In this document: one piece after another, positions 1-11,430 of the stretch
Numbering within the stretch: the first letter of the stretch is position 1
How the letters are laid out: every line of letters begins with the position of its first letter
Assembly (NCBI GenBank): GCA_006176705.1
Contig: QRFJ01001021.1
Span: 682,001 to 746,000, forward strand
Length of the DNA stretch: 64,000 nt
Reading direction: 5' to 3'
From: Cocos nucifera
Taxonomy: Eukaryota > Streptophyta > Magnoliopsida > Arecales > Arecaceae
The notes under the pieces: generated by a model
Seen by the model: only the letters and a program-made list of their open reading frames with translations
Told to the model about the DNA's origin: nothing
Database searches by the model: none
Made by a program: the position numbers and the translations under genes

Positions 1-1770
1 AAGCATCTCATTAGTAAAAAGATTAATATATATAGAAAAGATAAATTTGAACTTTTATAGAGTGATAATTAACTACCAAAATAAGTAAATAGAACTATTA
101 TTTAAATAGTTATTTTATAAAAGTAATACAGGAAGCAATTCTATGTATGAACAAAACAAAATCAAAATCAATATAAAATGGAAATTAAGGAAAAGTCATT
201 TGGAAGGATGTCATTCATGTAAAGGGTAGGACTCCTTTTTTCTTAAAAAATAAAAAAGGACAAAATTCTATGAATTCTAAAATCACAAGACTTTCCTTTT
301 ACAAAATTTCCTGCATTACTATCAATTTTCTCATCTCATGCCTACAATAAATTTATTTTTTATCACAAAACAAAATGCTCATGCTTCCTCCCTACTCACC
401 TAATTAGTGACTTCCTCTTTCTCCCCCTGTTTGAAGTACCCTTTCTCTTTCCTTAGTTCAAAATGTGTTAAAATACCTCACCAAATTTATTCTATCTGTT
501 CAAGTTATATAGCTTTTAAAAAATTATCCATAAAAAGTAGTACTAGATCATTTGATTTTTGATATATAAGCAATCTAAAGAAAGTTGATGATATCCAATA
601 GCTCAGAACATCGATATGAGATCTTTATTACTCAATATAGATTTGACCAAATCTAAATGAAGATTTACTTGAGTATAGCCAAGTGTGTGTGTGTATATAA
701 TTTAAAATAAAAAAATATGAAGAGAAATTTCAATTCCCCTCTATTTATCTCTTTCTCCTCATCCTACCTATCCGGCCATTCCATTCCAATATTTCTACTT
801 GTTCCATATATCATCATCTTCTCTCTCAACAATTCATATACCATCCTCCCTCTTCAAGTCCCTTAACCCCATGCTTCTCTTTCTCTTAAGTAACTTTATA
901 ATTGTACAAAATGAAATTATAGGTAAGAAATAAATTGTTGTATATGCCAAAAAAAGAAATAACTATTTTATTCGAATCCCTCTCTTTATTCTCTCTGCTA
1001 TGTATCTCATAAACTTTTGCCTCTTCATGCTAGTCCATGCATGTCATGGAATGTCTTGGATCGATGACCTTCAAATATTTTTCTCACCAATCAAAATGAT
1101 ATTGTCCAATGAGTTATGTACTTTAAAACATTTTTATATCTATTTTTGATAGATAGATATTGACTAATGATAAAAACACCCAAACATTTGGAGCCTACAA
1201 ATAGAATTCACCTCCTCAAACATCTAGAACATTTTTGTACTAAAAAAGATTCTGAAGTAAATTTTAAAATTAAATATGAGAATGGTTTTTGCATTAAAAG
1301 CCCTACTTGTCTATTGTTCCTTCTTCTTTGCAATATTAGAATTTGATTGTAATAAACTAATTGCCATACTAGGACTCCTTCCATTTGATTATTTTCATAT
1401 TTAGATACTCAAATGCATGAACTATAAATCTAAAAATATATTATGTTAAAATATGTATACACTCTAGTTCTAATTATAAAATTTGTAATGTGTAATTATA
1501 CTAAAAGAAATATAAATTTCATTTATGGTAAGCTAAGCCCAAGTCAAGCCTCATTCTTCGAGTGTTCATCCATAGATAAGCTATGCTAAGAATAGATTAG
1601 AAGTACTTTTAACAAACATAAAACTAGTGGGATAGTGATAGGCTCTAAAATGGCCATGGACGTCTTTTAAATTTTAAAATTATAAATAAATTAGTCCTAG
1701 CTGGTATGTAAAACTTCATCAAATTATATGATAAATAGAGAATTCAACCGATTTAACTCTTTGCCGTCAT
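1..1770. other. AT-rich gene-free flank
   Basis: No reading frame with a recognisable domain occurs here on either strand. The stretch is AT-rich with pyrimidine-rich patches (for example around 720-890) and a short (GT)n run at about 683-698. It is the left flank into which Copia-1 inserted, ending with the target-site copy ATTCT at 1771-1775. I see no promoter or RNA gene I could defend. Confidence 0.6.
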
Positions 1771-1775
1771 ATTCT

Positions 1776-3632
1776 TGTTAGATATATGTGCCCTAGAAGT
1801 CAGAATTGGCTTACACTTGTAATACACTTCTAGGGGCAAAATTATAATTTTGATTAATATCAATAAAATAAATTATTTTCTATCACATATGTGTATTTAG
1901 TGTCTGTGATACATTCTTTGAGTTAATGGTAATGATAATTCATATTTTCAGAAGTTAAAAATTTAAGACATGAATAATCATTATTAACTCATAAAATGCT
2001 TTCGACCATAGGATCATCACGAGGATGGTGATTGATCCAGAAGGTTGGTGTACAATCGCTTCTTTTTAGTAGATGAGTCTTGAGTATACGGTGTGGAGAC
2101 ACCGGAGCGAGAGTACAGATACTCGTTAGAGAACGAGGGCACTGAGCGTGACCACCTCGAGTAGTCATTAGGAAGTCTACCTTCTCGTCAATGACTGACT
2201 CGATGCTGCAGTAGTGTGTCTGGTTCTTTGACCTGAGATGCATCGGCAGTTCACCTTGAGGGTGTTATAGTTTGACTACACCATTACTCGGTCTCCTAGC
2301 CATATGGAACCCTGAGGTGTATGTTGGCTATAGCATGTTCATTGTAGGAACTGGATTGCATCAAGATGGGAATCTATCTACCTCGGTGGTAGAGGAGCAG
2401 CCCTATGATGAATCATGAGAATCAAGTCCAGAAGTCCATGGCCATGGTAGAGTGAAATAATAGAAAGAGTTTCTATTTAGATTTTCACATTGGACTCGAA
2501 TCGAATGATTACATCATATGACAGAGAACTAGGGTTTGACGAGTTCACCTTAACCCTAATCTGATCGGGGCTCAAGATAGAAGAACTTAATCACACAGGT
2601 AGCTGCACCAAGAGGTTCGCATTCAGCTCTGATGGGTTGCCACCATATACTGCTAGGTGTCACTGGTGGATTTTGGGAGCAATTAGAATGATTTAGATGA
2701 TCGATCATTCTAGCTGTTCGAATCAGAAGAGTTCTGATCCATCGAAAGGAGTTTCGATGATGTCGATGATAGAGATCATGACATATCCCATTACCATACA
2801 GAACTGAACCTAACTGGGTCACACAAACAAGGGTTTGAATCTGGTGATCATCAATTGAACTGATCTAGTTCAATTGATCTGAATGAGATTCAATTAGGTT
2901 CAAGAAAATCGTGCTAGCACTCGATTGAACCTAACGTTCTTCTTTTACTATCATAAATAAGTTGTCCTGACTGAGCCAAAGGAGTTTGTGCTCAATCAGA
3001 GGCCTTCATATGGTCTGACTGGAGGTTGTCCAAGTCAGAAAAAGGTTGTCTTATTTTGTAAGACATTACCTGCCATTTTTGGTCACCTGCCATTTCTTGT
3101 TCTTTGACTTTGGTCAAAAGTCTACCTTTGACTGGTCAAATGTTGACCATTGACACTTTGACTTTTGACCACATGTCATGCACCTATTGGAGAGCTGGTG
3201 GGGGCCTTGTCCCCCTGCCAGAACCTGGCAAGGAAGAGGGCGCACGCCACCCTGGCGTGTGCCCAAGTTGGAGGCGCCTAGGAGTCCTTGTTGGACAAGG
3301 ACTCCATCCTCCCTTTTGGATTCCAATCAGAGTTCTACTAAGAATCCAGTTTGACTGGTCTTAGGCACCCTCTAAGGAGGAATCCAGGGGACTCTATTCC
3401 CACCAATCAGATTTAGATCTGATTTCACAAAGGGTTGTGATTGGTTGGGAAGGAAGAGAAGTTGGATCACAGACAGTCTATAAATAAGACCCTATGCCCA
3501 ACCCAGATTGTGATTGAAAGTTTGAGAATTATAATTCCTCACGCCCCAAGGCTGCCTCTTTCCTCTTCCTTCATGCCAAACCCACCTTCTCCCTCTTCTC
3601 TCCACGTCCAAAAGGATTTTTGGACCTTGGTT
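1776..3632 (+). repeat. Copia-1 5' LTR, truncated at its 3' end
   Basis: This matches 8055 to about 9872 along its whole length, with many transitions and a few indels. One indel of roughly 35 bp lies near 3250-3285, present here and missing from the 3' copy. Alignment to the 3' LTR stops after CCTTGGTT at 3632; the remaining LTR sequence up to the expected TTCCTTCA end is missing. The join to internal sequence has 3 bp of microhomology (GTT, 3630-3632). Confidence 0.92.
3479..3486 (+). promoter_or_regulatory. TATA box of Copia-1 5' LTR
   Basis: TATAAATA at 3479-3486, with the identical motif at the matching place of the 3' LTR (9721-9728). In copia LTRs such a motif marks the end of U3, with transcription starting about 25-35 bp downstream. 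Function is inferred from position and conservation between the two LTRs. Confidence 0.6.
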
Positions 3633-4592
3633 CCCATGTTAACAACAGTCAAAAATGTTGTCCAAGAAATTTTCCATGAAAGACCTAGGCGAAGCATCCT
3701 TTATTCTAGGAATTAAGGTCTATAGGGATAGACCGAATAGGATGCTAGGACTTTCACAGAAGACGTACATAGAGAAAGTACTAAAGAGGTTTAGTATGAA
3801 AACTCTAAAGAGGGATTAATATCCTCAGACATGGTATTCATCTTTTCTAAGAAAATGTGCCCCAAACACCTAGAAGAAATAGAACGCATGAGCAAGCATC
3901 CCTTATGCTTCTGCAATAGGGAAGTCTCATGTATGCCATGCTATGTATACGACCTGATATAGCCCATGCTGTGAGTGTCACAAGCAGATATCATCAAATC
4001 CAGATGAAGAACACTAGACTTTGTGAAATGTATCCTTAAGTACTTAAGAAGAACTAAGGATATGATGTTGATCTTTGGTAATGGAAACTCCAAGTCCGGG
4101 ATACACAAACTTGGATTTTATGTCCGATATAGATGATCGAAAGTCGACATCTGAGAGTCTGTTTGTGATGCAATGTGAAGCTGTCAGCTGAAAGGTTTCA
4201 AGTAAATGGTGATAAGCCAAATTCCACCATGGAAGTAGAATATATCGCTGCATCAGAGCTGTGAAGGAAGTATTCTTGTACAGAATTTCCTGCGGAAATT
4301 GGAAGTAATGCCATCAGATGCCATTCCTCTATACTACGACACATATGTGTATAGCTCTATGCTAAGGAGCCAAGGTCTCACCAAAAAATCCAAGCATATT
4401 GAGCGACGATACCACCTCATCCGCGATTAACCAACGAGAAGGATTATGTTGAGGTCAAGAGAGTCAACTCCACAGACAATGTGGCAGACCACTTACAAAG
4501 CCATTGGGTAGCAGAAGATCGAAGTCCATATTGAGAAGATGGAACTAGACTTGTTAGCCAATTGACTTATAAGAACAAGTGGGAAGATTGTA
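3630..4592 (+). pseudogene. Indel-riddled second copy of Copia-1 RT-RNase H end
   Basis: This block repeats 7092-8057 of the same element, from the reverse transcriptase just after the YVDD region through RNase H to the first bases of the LTR. The two copies differ almost only by 1-2 bp insertions and deletions, often at homopolymers (for example GAAAACTCTAAAGAGGG against GAAAAACTCTAAGAGGGG), and show very few simple substitutions. No frame stays open for long. It sits between a truncated LTR and a truncated gag. The pattern is unlike the transition-dominated decay elsewhere in this element and suggests unpolished long-read sequence placed during gap filling. A real rearrangement followed by decay is less likely. 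Confidence 0.85.
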
Positions 4593-4611
4593 TGCATATG
4601 GATAATTCATC

Positions 4612-5337
4612 ATGAATTACCACATGCATAAACTTCAAAATTTCTTGGCCGAATTAATGAATATGCTGGTTACCACTGAGCTTTCTATGAAAGATTCTAA
4701 AGGCTCAGCTCTTGCTATGGAATGGACTTCTTCCAAAAAAAAATCTTATGAAAAAAAAAAGAAGTCTGCAAAAAAGCAGGTGGAAGGAGCAAAGAAAAAG
4801 AAGGCAGAATCGAAGAAAAAGATCGATGTCAAAGAAAAATATTTTCATTGCAACAGCGACGACCATTGGAAGCGGAACTGTCCTACTTACCTGGCCATCC
4901 TGAAGAACAAGAAGGAAGGTCCTTCTGGAGGTATGCTCGTTATTGAGTCTAACATTACGGTTTCTTCTGCATCCAGTTGGGTGCTTGACTTTGGTTTTAG
5001 TGCTCATTTATGCACTTTCATGCAGGGTCTTGAGGATAGCAGAAAGCTGAGGGATGGAGACATGATCCTACGCATCGATAATGGAGCAAGAGTTGTTGCA
5101 GTAGCCATGGAAACATATCCTCTTCGATTACCATCTGATTTAGACTTAGTTTTGAAAGACTATTATTATATGCCTGCAACTAGCAGGAATTTGATTTCTG
5201 TTTCATGCTTAGCACAAGAAGGCTATGTGATTACCTTCTTTAAGACCATTGTAACATTCTTTATGAAAGAAATAAAATTGCAAATGGTTTTCTTATTAAT
5301 GATCTTTATCAGCTACATATTGATGTACCTGTTCTAA
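4612..5337 (+). pseudogene. Copia-1 gag C-terminus and aspartic protease
   Basis: The 241-residue open stretch begins inside gag, with no gag N-terminus upstream. A Lys-rich segment (about residues 42-75) precedes a damaged zinc knuckle near residue 78, where the first Cys of CX2CX4HX4C has become Tyr (YFHCNSDDHWKRNC). The copia protease follows near residue 122 as SSWVLDFGFSAHLC; the catalytic D-S/T-G triad reads D-F-G, so the Ser is lost. The C-terminal part matches the region between protease and integrase (RNLISVSCLAQEGY). With damage at both sites and no start of its own, it would not give a working protein. Confidence 0.85.
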
Positions 5338-5389
5338 CTGTCGAGCAAAACGTGAATGCCAAATGACCTAGGGATAGTCCAAACGTCAG

Positions 5390-6240
5390 ATATCTATAGC
5401 ACCTAAGATTAGGTCATATAGTAGAAGATAGGATCAATAAATTAGAAAAAAATGGGCTATTGAGTCCATTGACTTTCGAGTCATATCCAACTTGTGAATC
5501 TTGTCTTCAGGGCAAAATGATCAAACTCCCTTTTATTGGACATGGGGAGAGGGCCACAGATCTCCTTGCCCTAGTACATACTGATGTGTGTGGCTCGTTT
5601 GATGTGCCGACTAGAGACAATTTTATTTACTTCATTATCTTTACCGATGATCTATCTAGGTATGGGTATGTGTATCTTATGAGACACAAGTCTGAAGCTT
5701 TTAAAAAGTTCAAAGAATTCAGACATAAAGTAGAAAAACAAATTGGAAAACCCATTAAGGTTTTTTGATCAGATCGAGGAGGTGAATATCTTAGCCGAAA
5801 ATTTTTAGAGTATCTAAAGAAAAATGGCATAGTCTCTCAATGGACTCCATCAGGAACACCTCAACTCAACGGAGTTTCAGAATGGAGAAATCGGATCCTA
5901 TTGGATATGGTTTGATCCATGATGAGCTTCACAGACCTCCCTGATTTTCTTTGGGGACACTCATTGTTGACTTCAATTTACCTACTGAATAGGGTTCCCT
6001 CTAAAATCGTTCCTACCACACCGTATGAGATATGGCACGGTAAAAAAATCAAGTCTGAGTCAACTCAGAATTTGGGATTTTTTGGTTCATGTCAAAAGAC
6101 AACAAGCGGATAAGTTAGAGTTTAGATCCTTCAGAGCTTGATTCATAGGATATCCTAAAGAGTCATTAGGATACTATTTCTACATTCCAGAAGACCACAA
6201 TATGATTGTGAGTCGACATGCGATCTTTTTTGAAAAATAG
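5390..6240 (+). pseudogene. Copia-1 GAG-pre-integrase and integrase
   Basis: The reading starts at HLRLGH, the His pair of the integrase HHCC zinc-binding domain, followed by the Cys pair in CESCLQGK. The catalytic core follows: HTDVCGSF carries the first Asp and SDRGGEY the second Asp. Stops interrupt it at the Trp before HLRLGH, just before SDRGGEY near 5766, and near 5914. The C-terminal integrase segment (LPDFLWGHSLLTSIYLLNR) is readable to about 6240. It would have inserted the element cDNA into the genome. Most stops are explained by C/G to T/A transitions at Trp, Arg or Gln codons. Confidence 0.85.
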
Positions 6241-6318
6241 TTTATTCAAGATAGCGACATTGGAAGGCAAATCAAGCTTGATGAGAAAGTCTCACAAGTA
6301 CAACGAGCTAAAGACCAA

Positions 6319-8040
6319 TTGGAACCAAATCAGGTTGAGCCAATAAGAACACTACCTCCTCCACCTCATAGATTGGAAAGAGTTTTTCATTCCCCTAAAA
6401 GATACTTAGGTATTATTTCAGAGAAAGTAGAGAAAACGTTCCTCGTAGGCAATGGTGCTCATGATGATGATCCCAAAACCTACAACGAGGCGATATCAGA
6501 TATCGACTCTGAGAAATGGCTAGAGGCAATGCAGTCAGAAATTGACTCGATGCACTCAAACCAAGTCTGAACCTTGGTAGATCCACCAAAAGGTATAGTA
6601 CCTATTGGGTGTAAGTGAATCTTCAAGAGAAAGATTGGTGCAGATGAGAATGTGGAGATATTCAAGACTAGACTAGTGGCAAAAGATTATAGTCAACGCA
6701 AAGGCATTGACTATCAGGATACCTTTTCTTCAGTGGTTATGCTAAAATCCATCTGCACATTGCTTGCCATTGCAGTCTATTTCAATTATGAAATATGGTA
6801 AATGGATGTGAAAATGGCATTCTTAAATGGATATCTTAAGGAAGATATCTATATGGAATAGTCGCTAGATTTCATATCCAGTGATACTGATCACAAGGTT
6901 TGCAAGCTGCAAAGGTCCATATATGGACTTAAGCAAGCATCTCAGAGCTGGAACACTTATTTCAATGATGTGATCAAAATATTTGATTTCATCAAAAATG
7001 AAGAGGAACCGTGTGTTTTCAAAAAGATTAGTGGGAGTGCTGTTGTCTTCCTCGTATTGTACGTGGATGACATCCTCCTTATTGAAAATGATGTTCCCAT
7101 GTTAACAACAGTCAAAATATGGTTGTCCAAGAAATTTTCCATGAAAGACCTAGGCGAAGCATCCTTTATTCTAGGAATTAAGGTCTATAGGGATAGACCG
7201 AATAGGATGCTAGGACTTTCACAGAAGACGTACATAGAGAAAGTACTAAAGAGGTTTAGTATGAAAAACTCTAAGAGGGGATTAATATCCTTCAGACATG
7301 GTATTCATCTTTCTAAGAAAATGTGCCCCAACACACCTAAAGAAATAGAACGCATGAGCAAGATCCCTTATGCTTCTGCAATAGGAAGTCTCATGTATGC
7401 CATGCTATGTATACGACCTGATATAGCCCATGCTGTGAGTGTCACAAGCAGATATCAGTCAAATCCAGATGAAGAACACTAGACTTCTGTGAAATGTATC
7501 CTTAAGTACTTAAGAAGAACTAAGGATATGATGTTGATCTTTGGTAATGGAGAACTCCAAGTCCAGGGATACACAAACTTGGATTTTATGTCCGATATAG
7601 ATGATCGAAAGTCGACATCTGAGAGTCTGTTTGTGTGCAATGGTGAAGCTGTCAGCTGAAAGAGTTTCAAGTAAATGGTGATAGCAAATTCCACCATGGA
7701 AGTAGAATATATCGCTGCATCAGAAGCTGTGAAGGAAGTATTCTGGTACAAGAAGTTTGCTGCAGAAATTGGAGTAATGCCATCAGATGCCATTCCTCTA
7801 TACTACGACAACAATGGTGTAATAGCTCTTGCTAAGGAGCCAAGGTCTCACCAAAAATCCAAGCATATTGAGCGACGATACCACCTCATCCGCGATTACC
7901 TCGAGAAGGATTATGTTGAGGTCAAGAGAGTCAACTCCACAGACAATGTGGCAGACCCACTTACAAAGCCATTGGGCTAGCAGAAGATCGAAGTCCACTT
8001 TGAGAAGATGGAACTTAGACTTGTAGCCAATTGACTTTAG
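6319..8040 (+). pseudogene. Copia-1 reverse transcriptase and RNase H
   Basis: RT begins with the copia motif around WLEAMQSEIDSM, continues through TRLVAKDYSQRKGIDY and IYGLKQASQSWN, and holds the catalytic Asp pair in LYVDDILL near 7060. RNase H follows, with ANSTMEVEYIAASEA and the C-terminal HQKSKHIERRYHLIRD, ending ADPLTKPLG at about 7977. In-frame stops lie near 6568, 6618, 6799, 6860, 7480 and 7658, mostly at Trp or Gln positions and consistent with methylcytosine decay. Apart from these, the frame is fairly well kept from 6970 to 7980, in contrast to the copy at 3630-4592. Confidence 0.88.
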
Positions 8041-8054
8041 AACAAGTGGAAGAT

Positions 8055-10310
8055 TGTTAGATATATGTGCCCTAGAAGTCAGAATTGGCTAACACTTGTA
8101 ATACACTTCTAGGGGCAAAATTATAATTTTGACTAATATCAATAAAATGGATTATTTTCTATCACATATGTGTATTTAGTGTCTGTGATATATCCTTTGA
8201 GTTAATGATAAGGATAATTCATATTTTCAAGAGTTGAAAATTTAAGACATGAATAATCATTATTAACTCATAAAATGCTTCCGACCATAGGATCATCACG
8301 AGGATGGTGATTGATCCAGAAGGTTGGTGTACAATCGCTTCTCTTTAGTAGATGAGTCTTGAGTCTATGATGTGGAGACACCGGAGCGAGAATATAAGTA
8401 CTCGTTAGAGAACGAAGGCACTGAGCGTGACCATCTTGAGTAGTCATTAGGAAGTCTACCTTCTCGTCGATGACTAACTCGATACTGCAGTGGTGTGTCT
8501 GATTCTTTGACCTGAGATACATCGGCAGTTCACCTTGAGGGTGTTATAGTTTGACTACACCATTACTCGATCTCCTAGCCTTATGGAACCCTGAGGTGTA
8601 TGTTGGCTATAGCATCTTCATCGTAGGAATTGGATAACATCAAGTTGGAATCTATCTACCTTGATGGTAGAGGAGCAGTCTTATGATAATCATGAGAATC
8701 AAGTCGAGAAGTCCATGACCATGGCAGAGTGAAATAATAGAAAGAGTTTCTATTTAGATTTTCACATCGAACTCGAATCGAATGGTTAAATCATATGACA
8801 GAAACTAGGGTTTGATGAGTTCACCTTAATCCTAATCTGATCGGGGCTCAAGATAGAAGAATTTAATCACACAAGTAGCTGCACCAAGAGGTTCGCATTC
8901 AGCTCTGATGGGTTGCCACCATATACTGCTAGGTGTCACTGATGGATTTTGGGAGTAATTAGAATGATTTAGATGATCGATCATTCTAGTTGTTCGAATC
9001 AGAAGAGTTCTGATCCATCGAAAGGAGTTTCGATGATGTTGATGATAAAGATCATGACATATCCCATTATCATATAGAACTGAACCTAATTGGATCACAC
9101 AAACAGGGGTTTGAATCTGGTGATCATCAATTGAACTGATCCAGTTCAATTGATCTAAATGAGATTCAATTAGATTTAAAAAAATCGTACTAGCACTCGA
9201 TTGAACCTAACGTTCTTCTTTTGCTATCATAAATTAGTTGTCCTAACTGAGCCAAAGAAGTTTGTGCTCAATCAGAGGCCTTCATATGGTCTGATTGAAG
9301 GTTGCCCAAGTCAAAAAAGATTATCTTATTTTATAAGATATTACCTACCATTTTTGGTCACCTGCCATTTCTTGTTCCTTGACTTTGGTCAAAAGTCTAC
9401 CTTTGACTAGTCAAATGTTGACTTTTGACACTTTGACTTTTGACCATATGTTATGCACCTATTGGAGAGCTGGTGGGGGCCTGTCCCCCTGTAGAACCTG
9501 GCAAGGAAGAGGGCACACGCCAAAGGAGTCCCTGTTGGACAGGGACTCCATCTCCTTTTTGGATTTCAATTAGAGTTCTCCTAAGAACCAACTATGACTG
9601 ATCTTAGGCACCTTCTAAGGAGGAATTCAGGGGACTCTATTCCCACCAATCAGATTTAGATCTGATTTCATAAAGAGTTGTGATTGATTGGGACGAAGAG
9701 AAGTTGGATCACAGACAATCTATAAATAAGATCCTGCGCCCAACCCAGATTATGATTGAAAGTTTGAGAATTACAATTCCTCATGCCCCAAGGCTGTCTC
9801 TTCCCTCTTCCTCCATGCCAAACCCACCTTCTCCCCTCTCATTTCCACATCCAAAAGGGTTTTGGACCTTGGTTGGTGCAATCTAGATAAGAGAAAGGCG
9901 AGTAAAAGCTAGAAGGCTGCGCTGCTGCAAAGGACGACAGCTGATCTTCAAAAGGAGTTTTGAAGATCCTCCAGATCAGATCCAGATCTAATTTCTAGAG
10001 ACGTGATAGAGAAGAAGAAGATCTTCAAATCTAGATCGAATGGATATCAGTAGAGGTCAGGCACTTGCGTGGCTAGATCCAGAACCTTTCGCTACATAAA
10101 GGATCATCAATGGGTAATAGGATTATCCATATCAAGATAAATTAAATTTGATTTAATTTATCTAGATTTTATTTTATTTCTAAAATAATAATAATCAGAT
10201 CTAAAATATCTCAAATCTGATTAGGATCAAAGAGAAAAATTTTTGAAATATATCTCTTGATCTGATCAGATCTGAACGAACCTGGTCTGGAAAATCAAGA
10301 TTTTCCTTCA
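8055..10310 (+). repeat. Copia-1 3' LTR, complete
   Basis: Begins TGTTAGATAT after a purine-rich tract (AAGTGGAAGA, 8045-8053) that likely served as the polypurine tract, and ends CCTTCA at 10310 followed by the target copy ATTCT. Length about 2256 bp. It carries the TATA motif at 9721-9728, and the last 450 bp or so absent from the 5' LTR. Confidence 0.92.
9721..9728 (+). promoter_or_regulatory. TATA box of Copia-1 3' LTR
   Basis: TATAAATA in the same context as in the 5' LTR (ACAGACAATC before it, AG after). It could in principle drive read-out into the flank at 10311, but I see no downstream gene that would benefit. Confidence 0.55.
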
Positions 10311-10315
10311 ATTCT

Positions 10316-11430
10316 TCCTAGCATATAATGATTTCTCTTCCTTAACCTGGTAGAGAAAAATTTTGCTTCCTAAAATATTTCTTTCATGTTCATGTATTTT
10401 TCAATAAATATGTCTTTAACATATTTAGATAATTTTAGCATATCTAGATAACTTTTTAAAAATTTTGTAGATATTTCATATGATTTTTCTATTTTTTTGA
10501 ATTTTGGAGAAAAGTTGAGTTTTCCTCCTCTTTCTATTTAATAGATATATAGAAGATATATTTGTTTATTTTTAAATGTTATAGATTATTTAATAAAATT
10601 TACTAACAAAGAATACATATATTTAGAATCCTAAAAGTAAAATTGGATTTTGATCATGCCTAGAAAAATATCTAAACTAATTTTCTAAAAGCTATGTGTG
10701 TTTGTGTGTGTGTGAACATTCTTGTTTGGCTTGAATAACAAATTCCTATGTATAATAAAACTATCTTGTTTCAAATGTTATGATCGTTACAATCACTATT
10801 GATGTTAATACTTGTGATCAGAGAGATCGAGGAAATAGTAAAATTACTATTTCCTTATTCTATTATTTCTTTGTTTCCTCTCTCTCTCTCTCTCTCTCAC
10901 ATACACACACACACACACACACGCCTCGCGTCCCAAACCCTCCCAACCCTTTATTAGCTCCACTCCTCACTTTGCCCTCATCCTCCCGAGTCCTCTTAAG
11001 TCGCCAGCCCCTATTTTTGGTTTTAAAAATTTATCAATTTTTATTTCAATTTAAATATCTTTCTCTACTTCAACTACCCTCTCTCCCCATGAATATCTAC
11101 TCTCTCCAACAACTCATTTAGATTGACCAATGACTAACAAAACTATTCTTGCATTTTCTCATCTCTCCATAAAATTGCATGTTAGATATGGGATTTATGA
11201 TTCTCAAGCCCACAACACATCAAGGAAGAAACTAGATGATCTTTTCTTTGTAACTTCCAAAGTAGTATATGAAATTTATCTTAGAGTTTTGCTACAATCT
11301 ATCTTCATAGTTTTTCCTTAAAAAAATGAAATCAATTATTACCATTGCTTTATGGGGAGCATAAAGAGAAAAAATCAACACACAACTGGCTGCCACTAGT
11401 TACAACATCATTGATTTTTAAGATTTTATA
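10316..11430. other. AT-rich flank with microsatellites
   Basis: No coding domain is visible. A (GT)n-like run lies near 10695-10712 and a compound (TC)n(AC)n microsatellite at 10878-10922. Short open frames near 10780-11121 and 11130-11321 are low-complexity or lack any recognisable motif, and I do not call them genes. Confidence 0.5.
10878..10922. repeat. (TC)n(AC)n microsatellite
   Basis: About ten TC units are followed by about twelve AC units with little interruption. Simple-sequence repeat, likely length-polymorphic. Confidence 0.9.

Larger units (their letters stand above)
1776..10310 (+). mobile_element. Copia-1: Ty1/copia LTR retrotransposon, degenerate
   Basis: The element begins TGTTAGATATATG at 1776 and ends TTTTCCTTCA at 10310, giving the usual TG...CA ends. 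The same 5 bases, ATTCT, lie immediately outside both ends (1771-1775 and 10311-10315), which fixes the boundaries. The coding order gag zinc knuckle, protease, integrase, reverse transcriptase, RNase H on the plus strand is that of Ty1/copia. The 3' LTR is about 2.26 kb. The 5' LTR loses its last 450 bp or so, and the primer-binding site and N-terminal gag are absent, replaced by a duplicate of the 3' coding end. Many stops and frame breaks make it inactive. The long LTRs suggest an Angela/Tork-like lineage, but only a phylogeny could settle that. Confidence 0.93.

Noticed and set aside
1989..2822. Two minus-strand open frames of 84-88 residues, with matching ones at 8268-9149
   Set aside because: They lie within the Copia-1 LTRs, recur because the LTR is duplicated, and show no domain. 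LTR-internal frames by chance are the simpler reading.
10780..11321. Plus-strand frames around the microsatellite
   Set aside because: The first runs through (TC)n(AC)n and is low-complexity. The second has no motif, promoter or homolog I recognise.
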